13,615 nt of DNA from Eubacterium sp. (GTDB taxonomy: Bacteria > Bacillota > Clostridia > Oscillospirales > Acutalibacteraceae), in contig JAIDLO010000105.1 of the NCBI GenBank assembly GCA_029050995.1, positions 1 to 13,615 on the forward strand, written 5' to 3'. This document shows positions 1 through 6,995 of this stretch, in pieces. The position numbers and the translations under genes were made by a program. Under the pieces are notes generated by a model, which worked only from the letters and a program-made list of their open reading frames with translations, was not told the origin of the DNA and ran no database searches. Positions within the stretch are counted from its first letter, which is position 1; every line of letters begins with the position of its first letter.

Positions 1-245
1 TAGACAGCAAGAATAAATGCCTCAAAGCCTAAAACAGCAGCAACAAACGGAAAAACTTCGGATGAAAATTCATCGGTTATATTCTTTAATATCTTATCCC
101 TGTTGTAATATGATGAATTGAAAAAAATAAAAAAAACGGAAGCAGCAATATTGAAAGCCTGAAAAACTGCAAAAAGCGCAGCATGACGGCGAAAATTATT
201 TTTCAGGACAGCTAAAAACTTACTGGAAGAATTTGTTGATGTCAT
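1..245 (-). CDS. ABC transporter permease, N-terminal part (runs off window)
   Basis: Partial gene; about 81 codons are visible and the frame stays open to the left edge. The protein begins MTSTNSSSKFLAVLKNNF. A short basic N-terminus is followed by a hydrophobic stretch at about residues 23-43 (AALFAVFQAFNIAASVFFIF), a polar segment rich in N, Y and K, and a second hydrophobic stretch starting near residue 68. This suits a membrane permease paired with the ATPase encoded just upstream. The ATG at 245-243 is preceded by GGAGG with a 9-nt spacer and lies inside the last codons of the ATPase gene, a 26-nt overlap that suggests translational coupling. The permease role is inferred from the GntR-ATPase-permease layout and hydrophobicity; no substrate can be assigned. 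Confidence 0.75.
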   Translation of the reverse strand, partial: MTSTNSSSKFLAVLKNNFRRHAALFAVFQAFNIAASVFFIFFNSSYYNRDKILKNITDEFSSEVFPFVAAVLGFEAFILAV

Positions 246-1122
246 ACCCTGCCACCTCCATCTCGCTTATAAACAGCTCTTCAAGGGTAAGAGGAAGCAT
301 TTCCTTGAAAACAGGATTTGCACTTTCGATAACCTCGTTAATTTCATCTTCATTACCTTTAACCGTTATCTGAACCATTTTGCCTTGATGCGTTTCTTTT
401 ACAATATTGAGTTTCTCTTTAATAGCACTTAAATCATCAGGATTTTCAAGAATGAACTGAACACGGTAAACACCGATTGAAGCACCGTCTATCTCCTGTT
501 CAAGCAGAATACCACCAAGATGAAGAAGCCCGATATGGTCACAAAAGCCCTCAAGCTCTCTTAAATTATGGCTTGCAATGACAACTGTTGCATTTGTTTC
601 AGCAACATATTCAATCAGAATCTTTTTAACAAGCTCACGGATAACAGGATCAAGACCGTCAAAGATTTCATCAAAAAGAATGAAATCCGGCTTATATGCA
701 AGCGCAAGCATAATTGCTCCCTGCCTTTGCATACCCTTACTCATTGTTGAAATCTTTTTCTTTGTATCAATCGGGAAAACAGATTTCAAATAGCTGTATT
801 CTTCTTCACTCCATGTCGGATAAACAGACCTGAGATATTTCGCCATACTTTCAACTGTTGCACCCGGAAAGAAATATGGATAATCGGAAACATAAGCCGT
901 TCTGCCTTTAAGCGCATTATTTTCAAAAGGCGTTTCTCCGTCCATATACACATTACCGCTGTCCGGCTGGAAAACACCAGACATAATTCTTAAAAGCGTA
1001 CTTTTTCCTGCACCATTTGAGCCGACAAGCCCGAAAACAGAGCCGTTTGCAACAGAAAAGGATATTTCATTTAATGCTTTTGTTTTTTCAAAAGTTTTGG
1101 TTAAGTTTCTAATTTCAATCAT
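220..1122 (-). CDS. ABC transporter ATP-binding protein (YtrB-like)
   Basis: A 300-residue nucleotide-binding subunit that would power a membrane permease in the cytoplasmic membrane. Visible motifs are Walker A GSNGAGKST (34-42), a divergent signature MSKGM (127-131, in place of LSGGQ), Walker B FILFDE (147-152), the D-loop GLDP (156-159) and the H-loop histidine in IASH (about 185). The canonical Q-loop glutamine is not obvious; the site reads AYVSDYPYF. About 100 residues follow the ATPase core. The frame stays open upstream to 1197, but the start at 1122 is preferred: MIEIRNLTKTF is the typical beginning of this family, and GGGAGG lies 9 nt upstream. It overlaps the regulator gene by 8 nt and the permease gene by 26 nt. 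The divergent signature and the GntR neighbour fit the YtrB group of Firmicutes. Substrate unknown; bacitracin or cell-envelope stress response is one possibility. Confidence 0.93.
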   Translation of the reverse strand: MIEIRNLTKTFEKTKALNEISFSVANGSVFGLVGSNGAGKSTLLRIMSGVFQPDSGNVYMDGETPFENNALKGRTAYVSDYPYFFPGATVESMAKYLRSVYPTWSEEEYSYLKSVFPIDTKKKISTMSKGMQRQGAIMLALAYKPDFILFDEIFDGLDPVIRELVKKILIEYVAETNATVVIASHNLRELEGFCDHIGLLHLGGILLEQEIDGASIGVYRVQFILENPDDLSAIKEKLNIVKETHQGKMVQITVKGNEDEINEVIESANPVFKEMLPLTLEELFISEMEVAGYDINKFFQ

Positions 1123-1486
1123 TGCCTTTTTCCTCCCAGATTTCATTAATGATTTCAAGAACATCCGATTTTTCAACGCCGGAATTTTTAGCATCACGAA
1201 GCGCAGATTTTATTTCATCCGTTGCAATTTTATTAAAGGTTGCAAGGCTTTCCGTTCCTTTAACAAAAACGCCTTTTCCTGCAACAGTATAAATAACACC
1301 CTTTGCTTCTAAATTTTTGTATGCCTTTGAAACTGTGTTTGGATTAATGCCCAGCTCGCATGCAAGCGCCCTTACAGACGGGAGCGTACTGTTTTTTTCA
1401 TATACGCCTAAATTAATATATCTTACTATATTTTTTTCAAGCTGCGTGTAAATCGGATCTTTGCTTTTTACATCAAGCGAAAACAT
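1115..1486 (-). CDS. GntR-family transcriptional regulator (YtrA subfamily)
   Basis: A 123-residue DNA-binding protein, probably the local repressor of its own operon. The N-terminal winged helix-turn-helix runs from about residue 10 to 78. It includes DPIYTQLEKNIVRYI, the recognition region LPSVRALACELGINPNTVSKAYKNLE (35-60) and the wing GVIYTVAGKGVFV. The remaining 45 residues form a short helical tail instead of a FadR or UTRA ligand-binding domain, which is diagnostic of the YtrA subfamily. The start at 1486 has AGGGGAG 7 nt upstream. The gene is first in a regulator-ATPase-permease operon, and a perfect palindrome sits between its promoter and start codon, as expected for autoregulation. 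The ligand or signal is not visible. YtrA-type regulators often respond to envelope-active compounds, but that is family knowledge rather than something shown here. Confidence 0.93.
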   Translation of the reverse strand: MFSLDVKSKDPIYTQLEKNIVRYINLGVYEKNSTLPSVRALACELGINPNTVSKAYKNLEAKGVIYTVAGKGVFVKGTESLATFNKIATDEIKSALRDAKNSGVEKSDVLEIINEIWEEKGND

Positions 1487-1530
1487 ATATAAACTCCCCT
1501 TTCCTGATTTATTTTCTTATACTATTTTCT

Positions 1531-1553
1531 CTGTACTACTTCGTGTAGTACAG
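1531..1553. promoter_or_regulatory. Palindromic operator candidate of the GntR/ABC operon
   Basis: A perfect inverted repeat with 9-bp arms CTGTACTAC and GTAGTACAG around a 5-nt spacer (TTCGT). It begins 10 nt downstream of the predicted -10 box and lies about 45 nt before the regulator start codon, so it falls in the early transcribed region. A bound dimer would block transcription. The GTACTA/TAGTAC core resembles inverted-repeat operators of YtrA-type regulators. No T-run follows on either strand, so a terminator is unlikely. Binding is inferred from position and symmetry. Confidence 0.6.
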
Positions 1554-1563
1554 TTCTATCTTT

Positions 1564-1592
1564 AAAATAGCACACTCCTACTGCTTTGTCAA
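1564..1592 (-). promoter_or_regulatory. Sigma-A-like promoter of the GntR/ABC operon
   Basis: On the minus strand a perfect -35 TTGACA (1592-1587), a 17-nt spacer and a -10 TATTTT (1569-1564, 4 of 6 consensus) precede the regulator gene, with transcription predicted to start near 1556. It lies just downstream of the terminator of the preceding unit, so it starts an independent transcript. The palindrome at 1531-1553 would overlap or follow the start point. Confidence 0.6.
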
Positions 1593-1603
1593 CCAAAATT
1601 TAC

Positions 1604-1635
1604 AAAAAAAGAAGAGCGATGTAAACATCGCTCTT
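1604..1635 (-). terminator. Rho-independent terminator after the lipid kinase gene
   Basis: Read on the minus strand, AAGAGCGATG and CATCGCTCTT form a perfect 10-bp stem around the 4-nt loop TTTA. A C and seven T residues follow. It starts 7 nt past the stop codon of the lipid kinase gene and is the first convincing terminator downstream of tyrA. It ends the long leftward transcription unit and separates it from the GntR/ABC operon. Confidence 0.88.
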
Positions 1636-1642
1636 TAATTGC

Positions 1643-2599
1643 TTATTCTACAGGAAGGCAAAGCTTAATTGCATTCTTTTCTATTTTGAAATTCACTTCG
1701 CTGTAATCAAAGTTTTCTCCGTCACAGTTTCCGAGAAGCGGACTGCCGTCTGTTGACCAGATTCTGCCGCCTGTTATGTAGCCAACCTTAACCTTTTTGG
1801 AATGAAGATGTGCAGTTCCCTCATTATATTTTGGAATAAGAGGAAGCGCTTCTTTCAGATTAACAGCATCAATCAGTGCATAATCAAGCAAACCATCGTC
1901 CAATCTTGAATCGGGAGCAGGGCAAAAGCCGCCGCCGTAATAGCTACCGTTGCAAATTGCAAAAAGGGTATAATCCTTTGGCTCAGCCTGAATTTTATAC
2001 GGCATGCCTTTATCATCAATACAATCAAGATCAAGATTTATCTGATATTTAAGAGATTGCATAATGCAGGGAACAATTGCAAGATTATATGCCTGATGAC
2101 CAAGGAATTTAACCTTAGCTGCCATTTTTCTGCCAAGCGTTTCAACCTTTGTATCAAGACCGTAGCTCATAACATTAATGCACTTTTCCCCGTTGTAATC
2201 AATAAGATCAATCGGCTGAACATTATATTTAAGAGAGCCGTCATGCAAGCCGAAGGATTTAACAATTTTAAGTGCATCCAGCTTCTTTGTTCCATAAACC
2301 TTTTTTGCAAAGTCATTGCCTGTGCCGAACGGAAGAATCATAAGCGGTGTATCCGTATGTGCAAGACCGTTTGCGGCTTCATGCACTGTGCCGTCTCCGC
2401 CGCAGCTTACGATTACGCAATCACTGCCGTATTTTTTTGCATACGCCGCAGCAATTTCTTTTGCATGACCTTTATAATGCGTTTCTTCAATAATCATTTC
2501 CGCATTTTTATTCCACCTGAAGGATGACTGAACCTCCTTAAAAAGGAGCTGCTTTTCTTTTGTACCTGCAATAGGATTTTCTATAAAAACATATTTCAC
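1643..2599 (-). CDS. Diacylglycerol kinase-family lipid kinase (YegS/DgkB/BmrU type)
   Basis: A 318-residue cytosolic kinase of the DAGK catalytic family, which phosphorylates diacylglycerol or related lipids with ATP at the membrane face. The N-terminus MKYVFIENPIAGTKEK is the family's phosphate-contacting opening. GGDGTVHEA (67-75) is the nucleotide-binding motif, followed by LPFGTGNDFA (89-98) and a C-terminal beta-sandwich with YYGGGFCPAPDSRLDDGLLD. The start is placed at a GTG (2599-2597) because AGGAG lies 8 nt upstream and family members start exactly there. An ATG at 2629 would add ten residues but lacks a ribosome-binding site. It lies 57 nt after the galactokinase gene and is last before a strong terminator. 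Exact substrate unknown. A sphingosine- or NAD-kinase-like relative is possible but less likely given the GGDGT/GTGND pattern. Confidence 0.92.
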   Translation of the reverse strand: MKYVFIENPIAGTKEKQLLFKEVQSSFRWNKNAEMIIEETHYKGHAKEIAAAYAKKYGSDCVIVSCGGDGTVHEAANGLAHTDTPLMILPFGTGNDFAKKVYGTKKLDALKIVKSFGLHDGSLKYNVQPIDLIDYNGEKCINVMSYGLDTKVETLGRKMAAKVKFLGHQAYNLAIVPCIMQSLKYQINLDLDCIDDKGMPYKIQAEPKDYTLFAICNGSYYGGGFCPAPDSRLDDGLLDYALIDAVNLKEALPLIPKYNEGTAHLHSKKVKVGYITGGRIWSTDGSPLLGNCDGENFDYSEVNFKIEKNAIKLCLPVE

Positions 2600-2656
2600 T
2601 TCTTTTTCTCCTGATTTAATCGAGGGCATCGCCCGAACATCAACATTTTTTATAAA

Positions 2657-3937
2657 TCACATTACTTTCGTTCCGCCAACCGGGCGAATGATCAGAACAT
2701 GACAGTCTCCGATACCGAAAACGCTTTCCATTGCTGCCTTGTATTCATCAAGCAATTCGTTTGGAACAAATGCCTGAATTGTGCCTGCAAAGCCGCCGCC
2801 GTGCACACGATAAGCGCCTTTACCCTTAAGCAGTTCCTCTGTTATGCAAAGTGCAAGAGAAAGCTTCTGCTCTGTTGGATTTGCAGGGGAATAAACATTC
2901 TGATTGAGCATATAGGAGGATTTACCGCTATCCACAATAATTTCTTTAAATGCTTCAAAATCATTGCTTTCAAGTGCTTCAACAGCAGAATCCACACGCA
3001 TATTTTCATTATAAAAATGATATGCACGAAGAATTGCACGATCATTAACCTTGCCTGTAAGCTGTGGAACAGCATTTTTAAAATCATTGTATTCAATTTC
3101 ACGAAGCACCTTTTTGCCCATAGCGTGTGCAACGCTTTCCATTTCGCCTCTTACGGCTGCATAATCATCCGTTAAATCACTATGATTTCCGCCGGTATCA
3201 ACAATGCAGAGGGAATGTCCGCTCTGTGAAAAATCAAATTCAACCTTTTTGATAATCGGGTTTTCCGTTGATTTAAAATCAATCGTTACGAAAGTGCCGA
3301 CTGAAGAAGCCATCTGGTCCAAAAGACCGCAGGGCTTGCCGAAGAATACATTTTCACTGTACTGCGCAATTTTCGCAATATCAACTGCGCTGATCTTACC
3401 ATCATTGAAAAGATGGGAAACAGTCGTTCCGAGCAAAACTTCAAATGCAGCAGAAGAAGATAATCCGCTTCCGCCCATTACATCAGAGGTTGTAACCGAA
3501 TCAAAGCCGCCGATTTCATAGCCCATATCCTTAATTTTAGCAACAACGCCCCTTACCATTGCTGTTGAATGGCCAAACTCCGTTTCATCTGGAAGAAGCT
3601 TTTCAATATCAACAACATTCAGCGCATGACCGACAGACTGAACACGAACGATATTATTGGCGCTTTTTGCGCAAACGGCAATTGCATCAAGATTGATAGA
3701 TGCAGCCATAACCTTGCCGTTATTATGGTCCGTATGATTGCCGCACACCTCTGTTCTTCCCGGCGCAGAGGTAATGATAATATCCCTGTCGTCATCAAAG
3801 ATATTCATAAATTCCTTAATCAGGCTTATATAGCGTTCCTTTTGCGTTTCAACAGCAGAATCAAGCACATAAACAGCCTTTAAGTTTTCGTCCATTGCGC
3901 CATTTGCAATAGCTTCAATGTATTCCTGAGGTTTCAT
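2657..3937 (-). CDS. galK: Galactokinase-family GHMP kinase
   Basis: A 426-residue cytosolic sugar kinase, probably making galactose-1-phosphate from galactose and ATP for the Leloir pathway. All three GHMP blocks are present: APGRTEVCGNHTDHNNG (58-74, sugar-binding), MGGSGLSSSAA (154-164, ATP phosphate loop) and HGGGFAGT (379-386). CGLLDQMAS, about 40 residues after the ATP loop, supplies the catalytic aspartate. Two features differ from the classic enzyme: about 55 residues precede block 1, and the usual GEHTDYN reads GNHTDHN, losing the glutamate that contacts the galactose 6-hydroxyl. I recall this variant from other clostridial proteins annotated as galactokinase, so it is probably a lineage form. 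AAGGAG lies 6 nt before the ATG. No galT or galE is adjacent. Another C6-modified sugar substrate cannot be excluded. Confidence 0.88.
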   Translation of the reverse strand: MKPQEYIEAIANGAMDENLKAVYVLDSAVETQKERYISLIKEFMNIFDDDRDIIITSAPGRTEVCGNHTDHNNGKVMAASINLDAIAVCAKSANNIVRVQSVGHALNVVDIEKLLPDETEFGHSTAMVRGVVAKIKDMGYEIGGFDSVTTSDVMGGSGLSSSAAFEVLLGTTVSHLFNDGKISAVDIAKIAQYSENVFFGKPCGLLDQMASSVGTFVTIDFKSTENPIIKKVEFDFSQSGHSLCIVDTGGNHSDLTDDYAAVRGEMESVAHAMGKKVLREIEYNDFKNAVPQLTGKVNDRAILRAYHFYNENMRVDSAVEALESNDFEAFKEIIVDSGKSSYMLNQNVYSPANPTEQKLSLALCITEELLKGKGAYRVHGGGFAGTIQAFVPNELLDEYKAAMESVFGIGDCHVLIIRPVGGTKVM

Positions 3938-3970
3938 ATTTTTCTCCTTTCAAAAGGGGATAACCCTTAT

Positions 3971-4741
3971 TTATAAAACTACTTTATACTTTTGCTTCTG
4001 GGAATAAATCAGCAGCGTCTGCGTCATCTGCCTTGCACGGATACCGGCAAAGATATTGAAGAAAAGACTTGTTATTCCCGTAAAAGCAACAATAATCATA
4101 ACAAGAATAATAAATTCTTTGGAAAACGGATTATACAAAACAGAGCCTATCCTTGTGTAAATATACATTCTTGGGATAAAGCCCGCAATGCTTAACACAA
4201 GATAATAGATAAAATCATAATGCATAGAGCCGTAAAGCTTTGATATCATTCCAAGCGGAATAGACGGAACCAGGCGGGAAACAACCAGAATATACGGATT
4301 TCCCGTGCCCTTGAACATAACCCATTGCTTTAAAAATCGTATTTTGCGGATATTGAGTATCATCATAGCCCAGCCGCCGCCGATCCATGTGCCTTCAATA
4401 TACTTAACAATAAAGAAAAAGGAAAGGAAAACGATATTGATGATCATTGCATTCGGCAAGGAAAATACCATACCCGCGATTACACATAAAACACCCATTG
4501 GAATGGGAAGCTGGCATTTTGCAATATAAAGCGCAAAAAGGCAAACTAAAATTTCTATATGCGTATCAAGATCAACAACGGCATTTTCAAGCTTTGAAAG
4601 CCAGTTTGTAACTGCATCAAATCTGACTGCAAGGCTTGCCTGCTTATATAAGCATATCGTAAGCAGCACAAGCAGAGCGATTGTTACAAGAATAATTACA
4701 ATTGATATTAAATTTGTTTGATGGCGTTTGTTTTTCTTCAA
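3971..4741 (-). CDS. VTT-domain (TVP38/TMEM64, DedA-like) membrane protein
   Basis: An integral membrane protein of about 256 residues. A basic N-terminus (KKNKRH) is followed by a hydrophobic helix at about 11-30, then a VTT domain over roughly residues 60-210. In it, PIPMGVLCVIAGMVF, the loop around VVSRLVPSIPLGMISKLYGSM and the FIPRMYIYTRIG segment match the family pattern. A last helix near residue 220 precedes a short basic tail. VTT proteins include lipid scramblases and undecaprenyl-phosphate flippases (DedA/UptA), so a lipid-moving role is plausible but not shown. The start is uncertain. A TTG at 4741-4739 has GAGGTG 6 nt upstream and is preferred; an in-frame GTG at 4750 adds three residues but has no good Shine-Dalgarno. 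It follows pheA after 31 nt and precedes galK by 33 nt. Confidence 0.85.
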   Translation of the reverse strand: MKKNKRHQTNLISIVIILVTIALLVLLTICLYKQASLAVRFDAVTNWLSKLENAVVDLDTHIEILVCLFALYIAKCQLPIPMGVLCVIAGMVFSLPNAMIINIVFLSFFFIVKYIEGTWIGGGWAMMILNIRKIRFLKQWVMFKGTGNPYILVVSRLVPSIPLGMISKLYGSMHYDFIYYLVLSIAGFIPRMYIYTRIGSVLYNPFSKEFIILVMIIVAFTGITSLFFNIFAGIRARQMTQTLLIYSQKQKYKVVL

Positions 4742-4772
4742 ATGCCACACCTCGCTTATATTCTATATGTAA

Positions 4773-5903
4773 TTAATATTCGTGATAATTTCCTAAAAAT
4801 TTAAAATTCGGCAATTCCGATGAAAGTGCACAAAGAAGATCCATTGTTTTTTCATCCTTAAGATTACCAAGAAAGTCCGTGTAAAAATAATAATCAAAAT
4901 CGCCGTTTCCAACCGGTCTTGATTCAAGCTTTGTTAAATTAAGACCTGCCATTGAAAATCTGCCGAGAACGCGATAAAGCGATCCCGTTGTATGCGCAAC
5001 AGAGAAAATAAGAGATATTTTATCTGCCTTATTTTCGATGATAAGCTTTTTGGAAATAACGATAAATCTTGTTTTATTATTGCTAACATTCTGAATATCC
5101 GTTTTAAGAATTTTAAGCCCATACTGCTTTGCAGCCTCTTTCGGGCAGATTGCGGCAATATCTGTTCTTCCGCTTTCGGCAATATATTTTGCCGCAGCAG
5201 CGGTGTTAGAATAGTTTACACCCGTAAAATTGAAATCCTTTATGAATTTGGAGCATTGTGCAAGTGCCTGCGGATGGCTGTAGACCTCTTCAATCTCTTC
5301 ATATTTTGCATTGCTGCTTGCGCAAAGGCAATGGTTGATATCAAGAGAATATGCCCCAACAACATAAAATTTATAACGCATCATTAAATCATAGGCTTCG
5401 TGAACAGAGCCTGCTGTTGAATTTTCAATCGGAATAACACCAAAAGGTGCTTCGCCCTTATTTACAGCTTCAAAAACATCTTCAAACTGTGTATAATACT
5501 TTATTTTTGAATTCGGAAAAAGCGTTTTCGCTGCAAAATCCGTATTTCCTGCACTTACACCTGCACAGGCAACAACAGAAGCGTTTTTGGAAATCTTCTC
5601 TTTTGTTAATGCAGAATGAACTGCTTTGCGAAGCGCATCTCCGCCGCCGATAATTCTGTGCTGCAGCTCACGGGAAGCATCCATTGTTGCAGCAAAAACA
5701 GTTGCAATGGCTTCGCCCTGCTCGCCGCATTTTTCCTTTACATTATCAAGTATTTCCTTTTCTCTTTTTTCATTCAGAACAGGCATTCCGTTCTTAACTT
5801 TATATTCTGCAACCTCTTTTGATATTCCCATTCTTTCAATCAGAAGCGGAATAATTTTTGAGTCTATTTCATCAATTCGTTTTCTTAAATCAAGTAAATC
5901 CAT
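4773..5903 (-). CDS. pheA: Bifunctional chorismate mutase / prephenate dehydratase
   Basis: A 376-residue P-protein that converts chorismate to prephenate and then to phenylpyruvate, the phenylalanine branch. Residues 1-85 are an AroQ chorismate mutase. R7, R24, K35, R47 and E48 align with the E. coli active-site arginines, lysine and glutamate, while the aspartate equivalent to E. coli D48 is N44. Residues about 107-285 are the dehydratase, with IPIENSTAGSV (158-167) and the catalytic NNKTRF (275-280). Its first glycine loop reads ACAGVSAGNTDF instead of the usual LGPxGTFS type. Residues about 296-376 form an ACT domain with LESRP (326-330) for phenylalanine feedback; the GALV-equivalent site reads TGSLY. 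The start follows the aroC stop by 18 nt, with only a distant AAAGGA, so coupling with aroC is likely. Confidence 0.96.
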   Translation of the reverse strand: MDLLDLRKRIDEIDSKIIPLLIERMGISKEVAEYKVKNGMPVLNEKREKEILDNVKEKCGEQGEAIATVFAATMDASRELQHRIIGGGDALRKAVHSALTKEKISKNASVVACAGVSAGNTDFAAKTLFPNSKIKYYTQFEDVFEAVNKGEAPFGVIPIENSTAGSVHEAYDLMMRYKFYVVGAYSLDINHCLCASSNAKYEEIEEVYSHPQALAQCSKFIKDFNFTGVNYSNTAAAAKYIAESGRTDIAAICPKEAAKQYGLKILKTDIQNVSNNKTRFIVISKKLIIENKADKISLIFSVAHTTGSLYRVLGRFSMAGLNLTKLESRPVGNGDFDYYFYTDFLGNLKDEKTMDLLCALSSELPNFKFLGNYHEY

Positions 5904-5921
5904 TTTTTAATATAATCCTTT

Positions 5922-6995
5922 TTACATCATTAAATCAAGAAGCGTAACAGCGGTTATCCCCTCGATAACAGGAACTGCACGCGGCACAACGCACGGATCA
6001 TGCCTGCCCTTAACAACAAGCGTTTCATTTTCCATTGTCTGCAGATTAACACTTTTCTGCGGAACAGATATAGACGGCGTCGGCTTTAATACAACAGAGA
6101 AAACAATCGGCGCACCGCTTGTCATTCCGCCTAAAACACCGCCGTTATTATTGGATAAAAGTGCAACCTTACCGTCTTTAATTTCATAACCGTCATTCGC
6201 TTCACTGCCAAGCATTTCAGCAAAAGCAAAGCCTGCACCAAACTGAACACCCTTAACGGCAGGAACGCCGAACAATGCGGCAGAAAGCCTGCTTTCAACC
6301 GTATCAAAGATATTTCCGCCAAGCCCCACAGGCAAACCGATTGCAGCACATTCAATAATACCGCCGATAGAATCGCCGTTCATTCTTGCCGCTTCAACAC
6401 AGGATCTCATTTCAGCTTCGCTTTCATCTCTAAGCACTGCAAATTTCTTATGCGTAACAGCCTCAATCTCTTCTGCGCTGATATTGTTTTTATCAAAGTT
6501 ATCATCGCACGCACTGCCGATTCGGCTGATATGCGCACCGATTGTAATACCCTTTGCCTTTAAAATCTGCTTTGCAACAGCACCTGCAAAAACGATAGGC
6601 GCAGTTAATCTTCCGCTGAAATGACCGCCGCCCCTTACATCATTATTGCCATTATATTTAACATATGCCGGATAATCGCTGTGGCTCGGACGGGGAACAG
6701 TCATAAGATTGCCGTAATCTCCGCTTCTTGTGTTTGTATTTCTGATTTCCATAGCAAGAGGAGCACCCGTTGTTGTATCATGCAGCACACCGCTTAAAAT
6801 AATCGGTGTATCGCTTTCCTTGCGCGGTGTTGCCGTTTTATCATTTCCCGGAGCACGCCTTGCCATTTCTCTGTTTATCTCATCAAAATCAAGCTTTATT
6901 CCGTTTGGAAGTCCGTCAATCACGCAGCCGATTGCCTCGCCGTGACTTTCGCCGAAAACAGATAATTTAATTTTATTTCCTATTATCGAAGACAT
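5922..6995 (-). CDS. aroC: Chorismate synthase
   Basis: A 357-residue cytosolic enzyme that removes phosphate from EPSP to give chorismate, using reduced FMN. Signatures are GESHGEAIG (15-23), RRAPG (46-50), PRPSHSDYP (101-109) and RGGGHFSGRLTAP (121-133). Near the C-terminus GRHDPCVVPRAVPV holds further conserved residues. Length is normal for bacteria. The frame extends upstream to 7052, but the ATG at 6995-6993 is chosen because GGAGG lies 8 nt before it and the family begins SSIxGNxIKLSVFGESHG. Its first 23 nt overlap the end of aroA, and its ribosome-binding site lies inside aroA, so the two are probably translationally coupled. Fourth gene of the tyrA-aroB-aroA-aroC-pheA operon. Confidence 0.97.
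   Translation of the reverse strand: MSSIIGNKIKLSVFGESHGEAIGCVIDGLPNGIKLDFDEINREMARRAPGNDKTATPRKESDTPIILSGVLHDTTTGAPLAMEIRNTNTRSGDYGNLMTVPRPSHSDYPAYVKYNGNNDVRGGGHFSGRLTAPIVFAGAVAKQILKAKGITIGAHISRIGSACDDNFDKNNISAEEIEAVTHKKFAVLRDESEAEMRSCVEAARMNGDSIGGIIECAAIGLPVGLGGNIFDTVESRLSAALFGVPAVKGVQFGAGFAFAEMLGSEANDGYEIKDGKVALLSNNNGGVLGGMTSGAPIVFSVVLKPTPSISVPQKSVNLQTMENETLVVKGRHDPCVVPRAVPVIEGITAVTLLDLMM

Noticed and set aside
2057..2527. Long plus-strand open frames opposite the lipid kinase, galK, pheA and other genes
   Set aside because: They mirror strongly conserved minus-strand genes, have biased composition (Cys, Phe and Ile rich) and no recognisable domains; shadow frames.
2621..2635. Small GC hairpin GGGC/GCCC before the lipid kinase start
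   Set aside because: Four to five base pairs and no T-run on the coding strand; too weak to call a terminator or leader element.
3954..3968. Short hairpin AAGGG/CCCTT between the VTT gene and galK
   Set aside because: Only 5 bp and no T-run; it overlaps the approach to the galK ribosome-binding site. Probably chance.
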